A stretch of DNA of 6,001 bases from an uncultured Clostridia bacterium (GTDB lineage: Bacteria; Bacillota; Clostridia; Oscillospirales; CAG-272): NCBI GenBank assembly GCA_937895775.1, contig CALBLD010000207.1:1-6001 (forward strand). The letters run 5' to 3'. Made by a program: the position numbers and the translations under genes. This document shows positions 5,979 through 6,001 of this stretch, piece after piece; within the stretch, counting starts at the first letter, position 1; every line of letters begins with the position of its first letter. The notes under the pieces were generated by a model. The model saw nothing but the letters and a program-made list of their open reading frames with translations, made no database searches and was not told the DNA's origin.

Positions 5979-5996
5979 AGTTCCTCTCCAAGAACT
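5979..5996 (-). repeat. Short inverted repeat upstream of the holin-like gene
   Basis: AGTTC (5979-5983 on the plus strand) pairs with GAACT (5992-5996) around an 8-nt loop; on the minus strand a T-G wobble extends the stem to six pairs. It lies about 40 bp upstream of the ATG at 5938, and TTTAAAAAC follows on the minus strand. It could be an operator or a weak terminator of a gene beyond the right edge. Confidence 0.25.
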
Positions 5997-6001
5997 GTAC
6001 A

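Overview
The window looks like chromosomal DNA from a Gram-positive member of the Clostridia (Firmicutes), possibly an uncultured gut or rumen relative of Oscillospiraceae; the taxon is an inference. The support is strong Shine-Dalgarno sites (AAGGGGGAAG, AGAGGAG, AAAGGAG), TTG and GTG starts, compact promoters with an extended -10 (TGnTATAAT), a lipobox solute-binding protein, and a membrane-anchored protein with the FWYHHKW N-terminus I associate with that group. By eye the base composition is mid-GC, somewhat higher in the glycosidase gene than in the transporter gene. I see no RNA genes, CRISPR, insertion sequences or tRNAs.

Layout from right to left, since nearly everything is on the minus strand: (1) 5735-5938, a 67-residue small membrane protein that resembles r1t-type phage holins; (2) 3084-5645, an 853-residue cytoplasmic (alpha/alpha)6-barrel glycoside hydrolase of GH63 type, with its own promoter and a GTG start; (3) 2262-2954, a 230-residue protein with one N-terminal membrane anchor and an exported domain, also with its own promoter; (4) 2076-2246 on the PLUS strand, a 56-residue single-pass membrane microprotein with a strong ribosome binding site; (5) 1-1825, an oligopeptide-type ABC transporter lipoprotein (SBP family 5) that starts at TTG and runs off the left edge.

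The genes appear to be separate transcription units rather than one operon: the three large minus-strand genes each have a TTG...N17...TGnTATAAT promoter close upstream. The 250-bp divergent region 1826-2075, between the lipoprotein and the plus-strand microprotein, is the most structured non-coding stretch. It holds the lipoprotein promoter, a 5'-leader with two mutually exclusive stems, and a set of four TTTGTAC-like heptamers spaced 8, 16 and 8 nt apart.

Functionally the window suggests nutrient use (peptide or other solute capture outside the cell, and intracellular hydrolysis of an alpha-linked oligosaccharide), but nothing in the sequence ties the sugar and peptide functions together. 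No clearly new multi-gene system is visible. The best candidates for undescribed biology are the microprotein with its heptamer array, the orphan holin-like protein, and the anchored 230-residue protein.
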